A DNA stretch of 33,340 nt from a virus. Each line of letters starts with the position of its first letter. Position 1 is the stretch's first letter. Below, piece after piece: positions 8,337-16,137 of this stretch. The notes under the pieces were generated by a model, which was given only the letters and a program-made list of their open reading frames with translations, searched no databases and had not been told where the DNA came from. The position numbers and the translations under genes are program-made. The stretch lies in the IMG/VR virus record IMGVR_UViG_3300013132_003902, positions 1 through 33,340 of that record; one strand, 5' to 3'.

Positions 8337-9215
8337 TTAATTTTGTTTTATAGCTATCCAATCACTTGGAAAATAATTACCATTTAAATATTCAATATCT
8401 GGGCGTTTATCATTTACATAATTATATGGACAAATAACTTTTCTATCCTTATTTGTGTTCAAATAAGCTGCCATCCATGGAAAACTACTATTAGATATTA
8501 TATTATGATTACAAATACTCATTAAAGATAATTGTTGAAATTTATCTAATCCTTCAACATAAACTGCGTTATCTATTTTGAAATTTTCTTTAACCCAAGA
8601 CATACCACTATCCCCAAATGCAGCCCCAGAAAAAATTAAATATTTTATTTTTTTATCTGGTATTAATTCTTTTATTTTTTCAACTGCTTTATAAAAATAT
8701 TCCAATGAAAGATTTAAAGATGCTAACTGCAAATAATCTCCTCTTCTAAATGAAATAGATACAGTTATTTCGTCATTATAAACATTTTTATTTAAAAAAT
8801 TTAAAGAGTGTTCTATATATTCTTGTTTAAATGTAAATAATTTTTTTAAATCATCTATATTTTGATGATAATACTTATAAAGTCCAACATCTCCATCAAT
8901 AATGTAGTTTTTTTTATTATCTAATTTAAATAAATTTAAATCTATAGGACTTAATTTATTATTATTTTTTGGCTCTACATAAACAAATTGTTTATCTTTT
9001 AATTCTTCAGCAGATATTAACTTTGGTTTATTTACAAATGGAATATCTAAACAATAATTGTAAGCACCATTATATAAAGTTCCATATAAATATTCTTTCA
9101 CAAATACTAATTCAAGACCACACGATTTTGCTATTGAGTATAGTCCTGCATATTGTGCCATTTGAGATGCAAATCCACAGCAAATTGGTATGTTTAATTT
9201 TGTTAGATATCCCAT
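8337..9215 (-). CDS. GT11-like alpha-1,2-fucosyltransferase
   Basis: 292 residues. SISFRRGDYLQL near residue 155 matches the HxRRGDY donor-binding motif of the GT11 alpha-1,2-fucosyltransferases, with Ser-Phe in place of the usual His. YLIFSGAAFGDSGMSWVKENF and CNHNIISNSSFPWMAAYLN match the later GT11 motifs. The N-terminal CGFASQMAQYAGLYSIAKSCG replaces the classical GGLGNQ(L/M)FQYA start. Transfer of fucose or a similar deoxysugar from GDP-sugar onto a glycan is expected. A long A-run with AAAAGGAAAA precedes the ATG. The gene is among the most AT-rich of the window. Confidence 0.82.
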   Translation of the reverse strand: MGYLTKLNIPICCGFASQMAQYAGLYSIAKSCGLELVFVKEYLYGTLYNGAYNYCLDIPFVNKPKLISAEELKDKQFVYVEPKNNNKLSPIDLNLFKLDNKKNYIIDGDVGLYKYYHQNIDDLKKLFTFKQEYIEHSLNFLNKNVYNDEITVSISFRRGDYLQLASLNLSLEYFYKAVEKIKELIPDKKIKYLIFSGAAFGDSGMSWVKENFKIDNAVYVEGLDKFQQLSLMSICNHNIISNSSFPWMAAYLNTNKDRKVICPYNYVNDKRPDIEYLNGNYFPSDWIAIKQN

Positions 9216-9230
9216 ATATTTTCCTTTTTT

Positions 9231-9929
9231 TTATAAATAATTTTTAAAATAAGTATTTAAAATTCGTTTTCGATGAATATTTGATGCTCCAGTTAAATGA
9301 CATATAAAAGAATTTGTATTCCAGTGATATGGTATATCTGCTCTAGTTGCCCATTGTTCTGCATACATCTCTTTTGATGGTGCTGCATTTAAATAATCAT
9401 GGTCAAGTATTTTCATCATACTTTTTAATGGAGTATTAAAATATAAATAATTCATGGCTACTTGTTCATTTTCCAATTTACCATTTAAACTATAAAGTGC
9501 ATTTAAAAAATTATTCGTATTATGATTTTTAATAAACAAAAAATTTCCACCACTGATGCTGTATCTACCATTCCAATCATATGATGCGTAAAATGTAATA
9601 TTTTCTTCTAAAGGAAAATTTTCTATTTTTATATCATTATTAGTTATTATTGAATCAGCATCAACCCATAAAACAATATCATAATATTTCAACATATCAG
9701 CTGATCTGGATACTCTCAAAAAACCCATATTTGATTCTTTGAAATTTTTTTCTTTATCCTCACCAAAATCTTGTATAGTTAATAAATCATAACCATGTTT
9801 ATTAACGTATCTTTGTTTTGATGGAAGTGTCATATCTGAAATTTCTTTTATTGTCAAATCTCCGGATGAATAGTATGCATCTAAAGATTGTTTTCCATAT
9901 CCAGTAACAATTAAAATTCGTTTATTCAT
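9231..9929 (-). CDS. GT-A glycosyltransferase, GT34 (GMA12/MNN10)-like
   Basis: 232 residues. IVLWVDADSIITN near residue 85 is a DxD metal-binding site. YSISGGNFLFIKN and NEQVAMNYLYFN, then a late Trp/His-rich region (HWNTNSFICHLTG), match the layout of galactosyl transferases of the GMA12/MNN10 type. The start overlaps the upstream GT2 gene by 8 bases. It probably adds one residue to the glycan made by this island. Family assignment is by motif only, and a GT8-type assignment is the main alternative. Confidence 0.7.
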   Translation of the reverse strand: MNKRILIVTGYGKQSLDAYYSSGDLTIKEISDMTLPSKQRYVNKHGYDLLTIQDFGEDKEKNFKESNMGFLRVSRSADMLKYYDIVLWVDADSIITNNDIKIENFPLEENITFYASYDWNGRYSISGGNFLFIKNHNTNNFLNALYSLNGKLENEQVAMNYLYFNTPLKSMMKILDHDYLNAAPSKEMYAEQWATRADIPYHWNTNSFICHLTGASNIHRKRILNTYFKNYL

Positions 9930-10764
9930 GTATATTCATTCCCCAATCATTCAAATTTGGTATATTGTATTTTTTTACATTATCTTTTATATAATTAATT
10001 TTATAATTATTTTTTAAATTTTGATTTTCATATATTTTTTCATCTATTTTTAGTGGAAATTCAAAATTTTCATATTGCCAATCAAAATTATTCACGGAAG
10101 CATCATATGCAGTAGAAGGTAGTACATCTATACTAAAATTTTTGTTTAAAACATAGTCTTGTATTTTCCAAAAATATTGTTTTATTGCTACTGTTTTTTT
10201 ATCTAACCACTGAAGGTGAGCTATGAATAAATAGGGAACAGGTATAACTGCTTGTTTTTCTGGTACTGGAAGATGTTCTGAGTGTTTTTGTATATTTTTA
10301 AAAAATACTGGTTTATTATAAGAACCCAATCTATCTTTTAAATTATATTTCCACGGTCCATCAACTCTGATTTTATTTTTTGATGTATATTGAATCCACT
10401 GTAAATGAATCATAATATCTTTATTATTATCTAAAATATTATTAAGTTCATTTTTACTTAATGTACCATCTAAATATTCATCAGTATCTAAACATATTAT
10501 TTTATTGCTATATTTTTTTGCTTCATCAAATAATTTTTGTCTTATATTTGATTCAATTTGTGTTGTTAGATTACTCTCATTAACACCACTATCTAAAATA
10601 GATAAAATATTAAACTTATCTTTATTTTCAGTTAAATATTCTAACGTCCCATCATCACATCGATCTAACATAAAAACAAAAGCATCGGCATATTTTTGCC
10701 ACTGAGGCATCATTTCTTTGATAAGAAATAATTCATTTCGTGTAATAGTAATTTGTACAATCAT
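9922..10764 (-). CDS. GT2-like glycosyltransferase
   Basis: 280 residues. It begins MIVQITITRNE, then FVFMLDRCDDGTLEYL takes the place of the usual DDGSxDGT, and IICLDTDEYLDG near residue 93 provides the metal-binding acid pair. The C-terminal half with PVFFKN and HLQWLDKKT is typical of distant GT2 proteins in phage and bacterial glycan loci. GGAG precedes the ATG, and the upstream GT10 gene overlaps by 4 bases. Specificity is unknown. Confidence 0.75.
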   Translation of the reverse strand: MIVQITITRNELFLIKEMMPQWQKYADAFVFMLDRCDDGTLEYLTENKDKFNILSILDSGVNESNLTTQIESNIRQKLFDEAKKYSNKIICLDTDEYLDGTLSKNELNNILDNNKDIMIHLQWIQYTSKNKIRVDGPWKYNLKDRLGSYNKPVFFKNIQKHSEHLPVPEKQAVIPVPYLFIAHLQWLDKKTVAIKQYFWKIQDYVLNKNFSIDVLPSTAYDASVNNFDWQYENFEFPLKIDEKIYENQNLKNNYKINYIKDNVKKYNIPNLNDWGMNIHE

Positions 10765-11597
10765 TTAATCTCCAATATTCTTTCAAAAATATTTTTACAA
10801 TATTTTTTTGCTTCCTCAAAGTTTTTATTAATCTTTTCAATATTATTGTTATAATATTCTTCAGTAAAATTAAAATTTATTAAATCTTCTACTGTAAGCC
10901 AGTAACTAGTATCAAAAAAATCAGATACATTCGGACAACCCCAATAAACTGGTATTGTCTTAGTTATTAAACAATCAATAAGTTTTTCAGTTATATAATT
11001 TTTTTCTTGTGTACTTTCAATAGAAATTGAGTACATACTCTTAAATAAATTTATTTTGTCATCATTTGGTAATGTTGGAAACCCTGGAATAATAAATCTG
11101 GTAGAACTATAGAACTTCTTAGCAACGTTAATTCTATTTTGATTCTGGAATATAATATGTCGTAGATTATATCCAGGTTTTCCTGATAATGATCCGCATA
11201 CCATAGACAGACTAAGATCTTTATCTAATTGTCTAAGACTTTCTGTATATTTTCCAAATGAGTCTGGGTGATGATTTGATTTGTTAAGCCATGTAGTTCC
11301 ATAAAGCATAAATCTAGCATTAGAACATTCATTTAATATTTTTTCATTTGATGTTATGATTTTATCATATGCTTTATGGTGTAGAATTATATGATCTACT
11401 GGCTCTACCCATCTTGATGTGGTTGGTTCATTTACATGACAAAAAATCTTATATGAATCTTTATTTACAAAATTAGGAATACCACTAGGATATTGATTTT
11501 TACCAAATCTTGTAAAGTGTATTTCTGTTTCCTGATCAACTTCTGGAATTTCATTGTCAGGAAACATATAGTCTGCATTTAAAATAATAGGTTTCAC
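10761..11597 (-). CDS. GT10 fucosyltransferase-like protein (copy 1)
   Basis: 278 residues. The diagnostic segment is ISIESTQEKNYITEKLIDC followed by TIPVYWGCPNVSDFF, the donor-binding block of alpha-1,3/1,4-fucosyltransferases of family GT10. It starts with GTG, in a GTGA overlap with the stop of the upstream gene. The N-terminal half carries an FCHVNEPT segment and is poorly conserved, as usual in this family because it binds the acceptor. It is paralogous in fold to the gene at 12288-13130 but diverged, which suggests a different acceptor or linkage. Confidence 0.8.
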   Translation of the reverse strand: MKPIILNADYMFPDNEIPEVDQETEIHFTRFGKNQYPSGIPNFVNKDSYKIFCHVNEPTTSRWVEPVDHIILHHKAYDKIITSNEKILNECSNARFMLYGTTWLNKSNHHPDSFGKYTESLRQLDKDLSLSMVCGSLSGKPGYNLRHIIFQNQNRINVAKKFYSSTRFIIPGFPTLPNDDKINLFKSMYSISIESTQEKNYITEKLIDCLITKTIPVYWGCPNVSDFFDTSYWLTVEDLINFNFTEEYYNNNIEKINKNFEEAKKYCKNIFERILEIK

Positions 11598-12277
11598 TGA
11601 TTCACCAAAAATTTATTTCCAGGACTTTGGAATTTAATATTATGTTCATCGAATCCCATGTTTCTCAGCACTTGCTCTTTTGAGTCTCCATCAGCAAGTC
11701 CCATAGTAATCATAGGCTCTCCCCCATGTACAGTAATACCAGGCCAAACACAGTAAGCATTTCCTAAGAATGCCATACGAACGCCTGTATTTTCTTGTAT
11801 CATCTTCATAAAGATCTTTAACAATACTTCATGATCGAATGCTACATTTGCTTGTTTTTCTAAAGTTTCACTTGCTTCAATCCATGCATAGATAAATTCA
11901 TATGCTTTCGGAGTCTGATTCAGATAAATTGGTGATGCCTTTGGCATACCAATACTCTGATCTTCTTGTGTTGGTACTTTAGGAAAGGCCATAGCCAAAT
12001 CAACCTTATCCGAAAACTCATCAAATACATCAAGTTTCTTATGAACCAATGAATCAACATCCAACCAAACTAATGGTGTACGTATTTCATTCATCATTTC
12101 AAGAATGAATCTTGGCTTTGATAAGCAGTTTGAACGATATGAGCCTTTAGATGGTTTATGGCGTATAATATTAGGAACGCCAAGATCATCAAGATTTTTC
12201 TTCAATCTTGAAGCATGATCGCTGTAATAGGAACGACCATCCACATCAGCATAAAAAGAAATCACAGGTGTCTTCAT
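11594..12277 (-). CDS. GT-A nucleotide-sugar transferase of unassigned family
   Basis: 227 residues. TPLVWLDVDSLVHKKL near residue 68 is a clear DxD site. SKPRFILEMM before it and FDHEVLLKIFM further on fit nucleotide-diphospho-sugar transferases with a GT-A fold, similar to GT77-like or anonymous phage enzymes. Base composition is visibly less AT-rich than in the genes that follow it, suggesting a separate origin. A TATAAATACTAG late-promoter motif lies only 7 bases before the ATG and there is no Shine-Dalgarno. Confidence 0.7.
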   Translation of the reverse strand: MKTPVISFYADVDGRSYYSDHASRLKKNLDDLGVPNIIRHKPSKGSYRSNCLSKPRFILEMMNEIRTPLVWLDVDSLVHKKLDVFDEFSDKVDLAMAFPKVPTQEDQSIGMPKASPIYLNQTPKAYEFIYAWIEASETLEKQANVAFDHEVLLKIFMKMIQENTGVRMAFLGNAYCVWPGITVHGGEPMITMGLADGDSKEQVLRNMGFDEHNIKFQSPGNKFLVNQ

Positions 12278-12284
12278 GGTCTAG

Positions 12285-12292
12285 TATTTATA
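12285..12292 (-). promoter_or_regulatory. Candidate T4-type late promoter next to start codon
   Basis: TATAAATACTAG on the minus strand matches the extended T4 late consensus. It overlaps the stop codon of the upstream GT10 gene. The predicted start would leave only about two bases before the ATG at 12277. Confidence 0.5.
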
Positions 12293-13130
12293 ATTGTTTT
12301 ATCATGTGGTAGAGAACATCATCAGCATTCTCTAATTTATTCACACGATCAAAGTTATGTTTGATTGCATCTATTTTACTATAATATAATTCTTCAGTCA
12401 ATTGTGATGGATCAAATGAAGAATTCAACGTAATTATTCCATCTGAATTAAAATAATTACCAATGTCAGGAGTACCCCAATAAATCGGTATTACTCCTGT
12501 AGCAAAACAATCAGTTAATTTTTCTGTAAAATAAGTTGGATATTTATCATTTTCGATGACAATTGAGAACATATATGGATTTAATGCCTTACTTTTATCA
12601 CCCCATGGACGTTTTTCGTATCCAAATCTAGGTGAACCTAATACACCTCCATATAAATCTACTTTGTCTTTCCAATTTTCAGCTAAAGTATGGCGAATCT
12701 GATGTCCAATAGTAGATTTTTTAGGAGATGCTATAAGTGAGACTAATTTATTCTTTTCAAAGATTTGCCTATCTTCTATCCAAGGTAAGTTACTGCCAGC
12801 AAATGAGAAATGAATTTTTTTATTTTTAGTACAAAACGACCTATCAGAAAAATAAACAGCATCATAATTATTACAAATATGCTCAAGATGTTGTTCAAAG
12901 ATATCTTTAGGAAAGTAAAATTCATAAAATATTGCCCTTGATTCACAAATCCATGCTATCTTTTTTTCACCAGGCTTTTTTACGTAATTTATTCCATGCG
13001 AAATAGCTGCATCTATAAAAACTTTTATACTGCTATCTTCTTTAGTCCACGAAAATAGTTTAGGTTTTTTATCAGAACACGAAGACTGATCCGTATCAAA
13101 CGGTGCTCCAATCGCTTGCATTATATCCAT
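12288..13130 (-). CDS. GT10 fucosyltransferase-like protein (copy 2)
   Basis: 280 residues. FSIVIENDKYPTYFTEKLTDC, followed by VIPIYWGTPDIGNYF, is the GT10 signature. KKIAWICESRA and AVYFSDRSF mark the N-terminal domain. It is the first gene of the glycan island after RegA. ATG at 13130 is used here; a second ATG three codons later is possible, and neither has a strong ribosome binding site. It is expected to move fucose or a related 6-deoxysugar onto an acceptor glycan. Confidence 0.82.
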   Translation of the reverse strand: MDIMQAIGAPFDTDQSSCSDKKPKLFSWTKEDSSIKVFIDAAISHGINYVKKPGEKKIAWICESRAIFYEFYFPKDIFEQHLEHICNNYDAVYFSDRSFCTKNKKIHFSFAGSNLPWIEDRQIFEKNKLVSLIASPKKSTIGHQIRHTLAENWKDKVDLYGGVLGSPRFGYEKRPWGDKSKALNPYMFSIVIENDKYPTYFTEKLTDCFATGVIPIYWGTPDIGNYFNSDGIITLNSSFDPSQLTEELYYSKIDAIKHNFDRVNKLENADDVLYHMIKQL

Positions 13131-13142
13131 ATCAAAAACAAC

Positions 13143-13550
13143 TCACTTTCCTATATGGTATTTAGGAATGAGTTGCCAGTTACTTTTGTCTTTATGCGAC
13201 ACTATTTTTATTCTAGCCAATGTTAATTGGGGCGTTGTGTATTCTTCTGGATCTATTGCATCACATAAACCCCATTCTACCAACAATTTAACAATGGTAT
13301 TTCTTCTACCAATATCATCCTCTGATATATCACTCTCTAAATCATCAAGTATAAACATTTCCTTGAAATGCATAATTGCATATCTGCCTCTTTTATGTAA
13401 AATATGGCAAGATTGAAAAAGTTTATTTTCTTTCTTTGATGAAACTCCAACGCGGGTAAGAGTTTCCTTAATTTTTAAAAAATCTTCTTTTGATTTTAGT
13501 GTCACTTCAACACCCAATCCATCAAAAATATCATCATTATGTTCTTTCAT
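13143..13550 (-). CDS. regA: RegA translational repressor
   Basis: 135 residues from the chosen ATG (T4 RegA has 122). RegA binds AU-rich initiation regions of early phage mRNAs, including its own and those of the clamp loader and clamp, and blocks translation. The segment FLKIKETLTRVGVSSKKENK, then SCHILHKRGRY, HFKEMF, RRNTIVKLLVEWGLC and a proline before the C-terminal tail align with T4 RegA. A longer reading from TTG at 13562 is rejected because that TTG is part of the TTGGAG ribosome binding site of the ATG at 13550. It follows gp62 as in T4. Confidence 0.93.
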   Translation of the reverse strand: MKEHNDDIFDGLGVEVTLKSKEDFLKIKETLTRVGVSSKKENKLFQSCHILHKRGRYAIMHFKEMFILDDLESDISEDDIGRRNTIVKLLVEWGLCDAIDPEEYTTPQLTLARIKIVSHKDKSNWQLIPKYHIGK

Positions 13551-13571
13551 TAAATACTCCAAAATATAAAA

Positions 13572-13579
13572 TATTTATA
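13572..13579 (-). promoter_or_regulatory. Candidate late promoter before regA
   Basis: ATATAAATATTT on the minus strand, just after the gp62 stop. It would give a leader of about 15 bases with GGAG before the regA ATG. The match is good but the region is nearly pure A/T, so chance is possible. Confidence 0.4.
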
Positions 13580-13969
13580 TTATTTAATATTTCCACCAGT
13601 ATTTAATAGTTGTTTAAGAGTCTGAATTTGATCTTTTGTTAGGATTTTGCTGGATTCTACCGCTTTTTTATCCGAATATCCATAATATTGCTTAATTATT
13701 GAAATATCATCAGAATCTGTGGTTTTTTCTTTATGCCATTTTCCAAATCTTTTCTTTTTTACAATACTTAATAGATAATAATCATACTGAAGTTTTTTGC
13801 CAATATGGCCATAAAAATTCATCATATTTGCATGAAATAGAGTATCTGAAAAATAAGATAATGATTTATTGATGATAAAAGGAATATAGATCCGTTCGCA
13901 TCCCGGATCTATATTCATTAGGTTTCGTTTATTATCATTAATACTATTAAGAAAATCAAAGACTTCCAT
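13580..13969 (-). CDS. 62: Clamp loader small subunit gp62
   Basis: 129 residues, shorter than T4 gp62 (187). With gp44 it forms the complex that opens and loads the gp45 clamp onto primer-template junctions. KKKRFGKWHKE near residue 72 corresponds to the conserved KRYGKW segment of T4 gp62, and the surrounding FHANMMNFY and ISIIKQYYGYS fit the same alignment. ATG overlaps the gp44 stop as TAATG, giving strong translational coupling. Identification rests on this motif and on position between gp44 and RegA. Confidence 0.85.
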   Translation of the reverse strand: MEVFDFLNSINDNKRNLMNIDPGCERIYIPFIINKSLSYFSDTLFHANMMNFYGHIGKKLQYDYYLLSIVKKKRFGKWHKEKTTDSDDISIIKQYYGYSDKKAVESSKILTKDQIQTLKQLLNTGGNIK

Positions 13970-14913
13970 TAAATAAACTCACAAGTCATCATAAGTTCAA
14001 CAAGACAGGCCACCATATTAATTTCCTGATCGCTTACAAACGCAGCCTTGTATTGGTATTCCCCAAGTACGATGATTGCTCCAGGGATGCTCATAGGGGC
14101 TAGATATGCGTTTAAATTATCATATATCTTCCTAAAAATATCATTTTCTGATAAATGTACATTAGTGGCTACCCATTTGCGAACAGTCCCAAAATCTTTG
14201 CTTTTCATTGCAGTAATAAGATTCTTGATCTCATTATCAGCAATATTTACCAGAATTCCTTCGTCAATTTTACCAGATACCGAATACCTCTGTAATTCAT
14301 TGAGAATTCTCCTAAAATCTGGATAATGCTTCATGATAAGTTTGGCCAATGCCTTCTTATCAAAAATAACATTTTCATTTTTTAGAATATATTCACATCG
14401 ATCAAGAATACCAGCACAAATAGTAGGCCGTTCATCATTTGATATGGTAAAATCAATACAAGTACAACGAGAATGAATTGGTTCAATAATTCTAGACTTA
14501 TAATTACAAGTCAGAATAAATCTACAATTACTTGAAAATTCTTCAATTGCTCCACGAAGGGCTGGCTGGATACTCTGTGCGTTTGAGTAATCAAACTCAT
14601 CCAGAATTACAACTTTCTTGGTATTTTCAGTAAATGAAACAGTGCTTGCAAATTGACGAATCTTTGTACGTAAAGTATCAATATTACCGTCTTCTGAGCA
14701 ATTAATCAAAATCCAATCTGCATTAAGTTCATTACATAATGCTTTCGCTACAGTAGTTTTTCCAGTTCCTGCTGTTCCTGAGAACAGAAGATTTTGTGGT
14801 TCTCCTTTAGCAACCATGTCCTTGAAGGTCTTCTTCAAGGACAATGGAAGGATACACTGATCAATGGTTTTGGGTCGATATTTTTCGACCCATAAAAATT
14901 CATTAGTATTCAT
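13969..14913 (-). CDS. 44: Clamp loader ATPase gp44
   Basis: 314 residues from the chosen ATG (T4 has 319). AAA+ ATPase that loads the sliding clamp. WVEKYRPKTIDQ at 8-19 is the RFC-type N-terminal box, GTAGTGKT at 46-53 is Walker A, VVILDEFD at 101-108 is Walker B and HSRC at 147-150 is the arginine-finger SRC motif. The ATG at 14913 is preferred over the in-frame ATG at 14949 because the longer form would run into the end of gp45 and the RFC box begins right after the chosen start. An 11-bp perfect inverted repeat lies near its 5' end (see findings). The gene is coupled to gp62 by TAATG. Confidence 0.95.
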   Translation of the reverse strand: MNTNEFLWVEKYRPKTIDQCILPLSLKKTFKDMVAKGEPQNLLFSGTAGTGKTTVAKALCNELNADWILINCSEDGNIDTLRTKIRQFASTVSFTENTKKVVILDEFDYSNAQSIQPALRGAIEEFSSNCRFILTCNYKSRIIEPIHSRCTCIDFTISNDERPTICAGILDRCEYILKNENVIFDKKALAKLIMKHYPDFRRILNELQRYSVSGKIDEGILVNIADNEIKNLITAMKSKDFGTVRKWVATNVHLSENDIFRKIYDNLNAYLAPMSIPGAIIVLGEYQYKAAFVSDQEINMVACLVELMMTCEFI

Positions 14914-14914
14914 G

Positions 14915-15601
14915 TTAGGCAGTATAACGAGAATTTGGTTCCATTGCAAACCAGTAAGTAAGATTTAACGATTCATTATCGAATTGAACCGCAACATTCT
15001 TGGCAAAGGAAATTTCATAATCTCCAGCAAGTAGACGAATATTCTCCATCTTAAAGTTGAGTTCAAACTCAGCACCGTCCGCATTACCTTCAAGCTCAAC
15101 TTTATAACTATTGCTTGTTGGATCCTTGAGATCACAAATAATTGCATAAATGATTGTTCCATCACTTTGGAATGAAAGATCCGGTAGTTGCAAAACAGAA
15201 GAAATACGTTGAAGTTCATTAAACATTCCTTCATCAATACGTGTCTTCACCGTAACAGGAGGCATATTTACAGACTTTGTTGGATATGTAAGAAGGCGTG
15301 GCTCTGAGTAAAAATAATTTACTACTGAATTGTTAGATCCAATGATCTTCACGCTCTTCTCACCAAATTGGAATTGTGGATTACTGAATAGACTTACAAC
15401 ACCAAGAAACTTATTGAGATCCCAAATACCGAATTCGACATCAAATGTCTCTTCAATAACGGCTTCTCCCATTCCGCTCTTAGATGGTGTAATGGTCTTA
15501 ATAACATTCCCAGGCTTTACAAGAATATTTGAATTCATATTTGCAAAGTTCTTGAGAATAGAAAGTGTAGTTTTACTGATTGTAATTGCTGTAGATGTCA
15601 T
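14915..15601 (-). CDS. 45: Sliding clamp gp45
   Basis: 228 residues, the same length as T4 gp45. The trimeric clamp gives processivity to the phage polymerase and also activates late transcription together with gp55 and gp33. The protein starts with TAITISKTTLSILKNFANMN, and its alternating beta pattern with FDVEFGIWDLNKFLGVVSLF near residue 50 matches the gp45 fold. GGAAAC lies before the ATG. A sigma70-like promoter sits directly upstream. The start of gp44 follows after a single base. Confidence 0.95.
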   Translation of the reverse strand: MTSTAITISKTTLSILKNFANMNSNILVKPGNVIKTITPSKSGMGEAVIEETFDVEFGIWDLNKFLGVVSLFSNPQFQFGEKSVKIIGSNNSVVNYFYSEPRLLTYPTKSVNMPPVTVKTRIDEGMFNELQRISSVLQLPDLSFQSDGTIIYAIICDLKDPTSNSYKVELEGNADGAEFELNFKMENIRLLAGDYEISFAKNVAVQFDNESLNLTYWFAMEPNSRYTA

Positions 15602-15609
15602 ATGTTTCC

Positions 15610-15638
15610 ATTATAATACATTTATTCAAAGTCGTCAA
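15610..15638 (-). promoter_or_regulatory. Strong sigma70-like promoter before gp45
   Basis: The minus strand has TTGACG at 15638-15633, a 17-base spacer and TATAAT at 15615-15610. The -35 box is in the last codons of the preceding small gene. The expected start near 15603 would leave about two bases before the gp45 ATG. Confidence 0.55.
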
Positions 15639-15804
15639 GATCATCTTCGTTAAGATGTGAAAAATCACCATCGACGTAATTTTTCAATTTATTCTTATAA
15701 TCATTTCTTTCAGACGCACGTTCTTTATCTTTTACACGACGATCATAGTTTTTTAATGTGTTTTTATGTTCGCCTTTACCATTACGATCTCTATTTTTTG
15801 ACAT
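15622..15804 (-). CDS. Small charged protein of unknown function
   Basis: 60 residues from the ATG at 15804, which has a good AGGAG ribosome binding site seven bases upstream; a longer in-frame start at 15828 is not used here. The N-terminal two thirds is Lys/Arg/Asn-rich (SKNRDRNGKGEHK), and the C-terminus is acidic (HLNEDDLDDFE). It has no recognisable domain and is probably disordered. Small basic proteins of this kind are common between replication genes of T4-like phages. The end of the gene carries the -35 box of the gp45 promoter. Confidence 0.65.
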   Translation of the reverse strand: MSKNRDRNGKGEHKNTLKNYDRRVKDKERASERNDYKNKLKNYVDGDFSHLNEDDLDDFE

Positions 15805-15812
15805 GTTTACTC

Positions 15813-16136
15813 CTAAAACTCTACCCAATGAAGTCCGTTTATATCTCGTATTCTAGTATATACGATACCAGAAACCAGATCAAGCCATCTATCTCCTTCA
15901 TTTGCTTCAGATGGTTCGACTTCCGATCTAAAAAATCTTGATGCTACTTCCAATTCCTTCCAAGATATTGGATTATTTAGAGGAATTGTATTTTTTACAG
16001 TTTTTACTGCGACGTATCTTTTTCCAAGATACTCTACGACATCGCCAGTATTATAGACATTATAATAACCATCAGGATCATACTTCCTGTATTTTCCTCT
16101 AAAATTTAATTCTTGTGGTGTTTCTTCAAAAAACAT
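15813..16136 (-). CDS. Small protein with carbohydrate-binding/fibre-like modules
   Basis: 107 residues. YNTGDVVEYLGKRYVAVKTV, followed by a short gap and ISWKEL, resembles the compact chitin-binding-like modules (CBM5/12 type: Y..GD.V.Y.G..Y.A...W). The C-terminal half, GDRWLDLVSGIVYTRI then GLHWVEF, resembles a repeat seen in phage tail fibres. It starts two bases after the gp46 stop. A sugar-binding or virion-decoration role is inferred from these patterns only; no catalytic residues are evident. Confidence 0.6.
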   Translation of the reverse strand: MFFEETPQELNFRGKYRKYDPDGYYNVYNTGDVVEYLGKRYVAVKTVKNTIPLNNPISWKELEVASRFFRSEVEPSEANEGDRWLDLVSGIVYTRIRDINGLHWVEF

Positions 16137-16137
16137 A

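Noticed and set aside
12288-13130. DNA glucosyltransferase as seen in T4
   Set aside because: The GT10 signature and sugar-cluster context argue for glycan transfer, not DNA base modification.
15330-15653. Plus-strand ORF of 107 codons opposite gp45
   Set aside because: It is antisense to a certain gene, with no ribosome site and no recognisable protein features.
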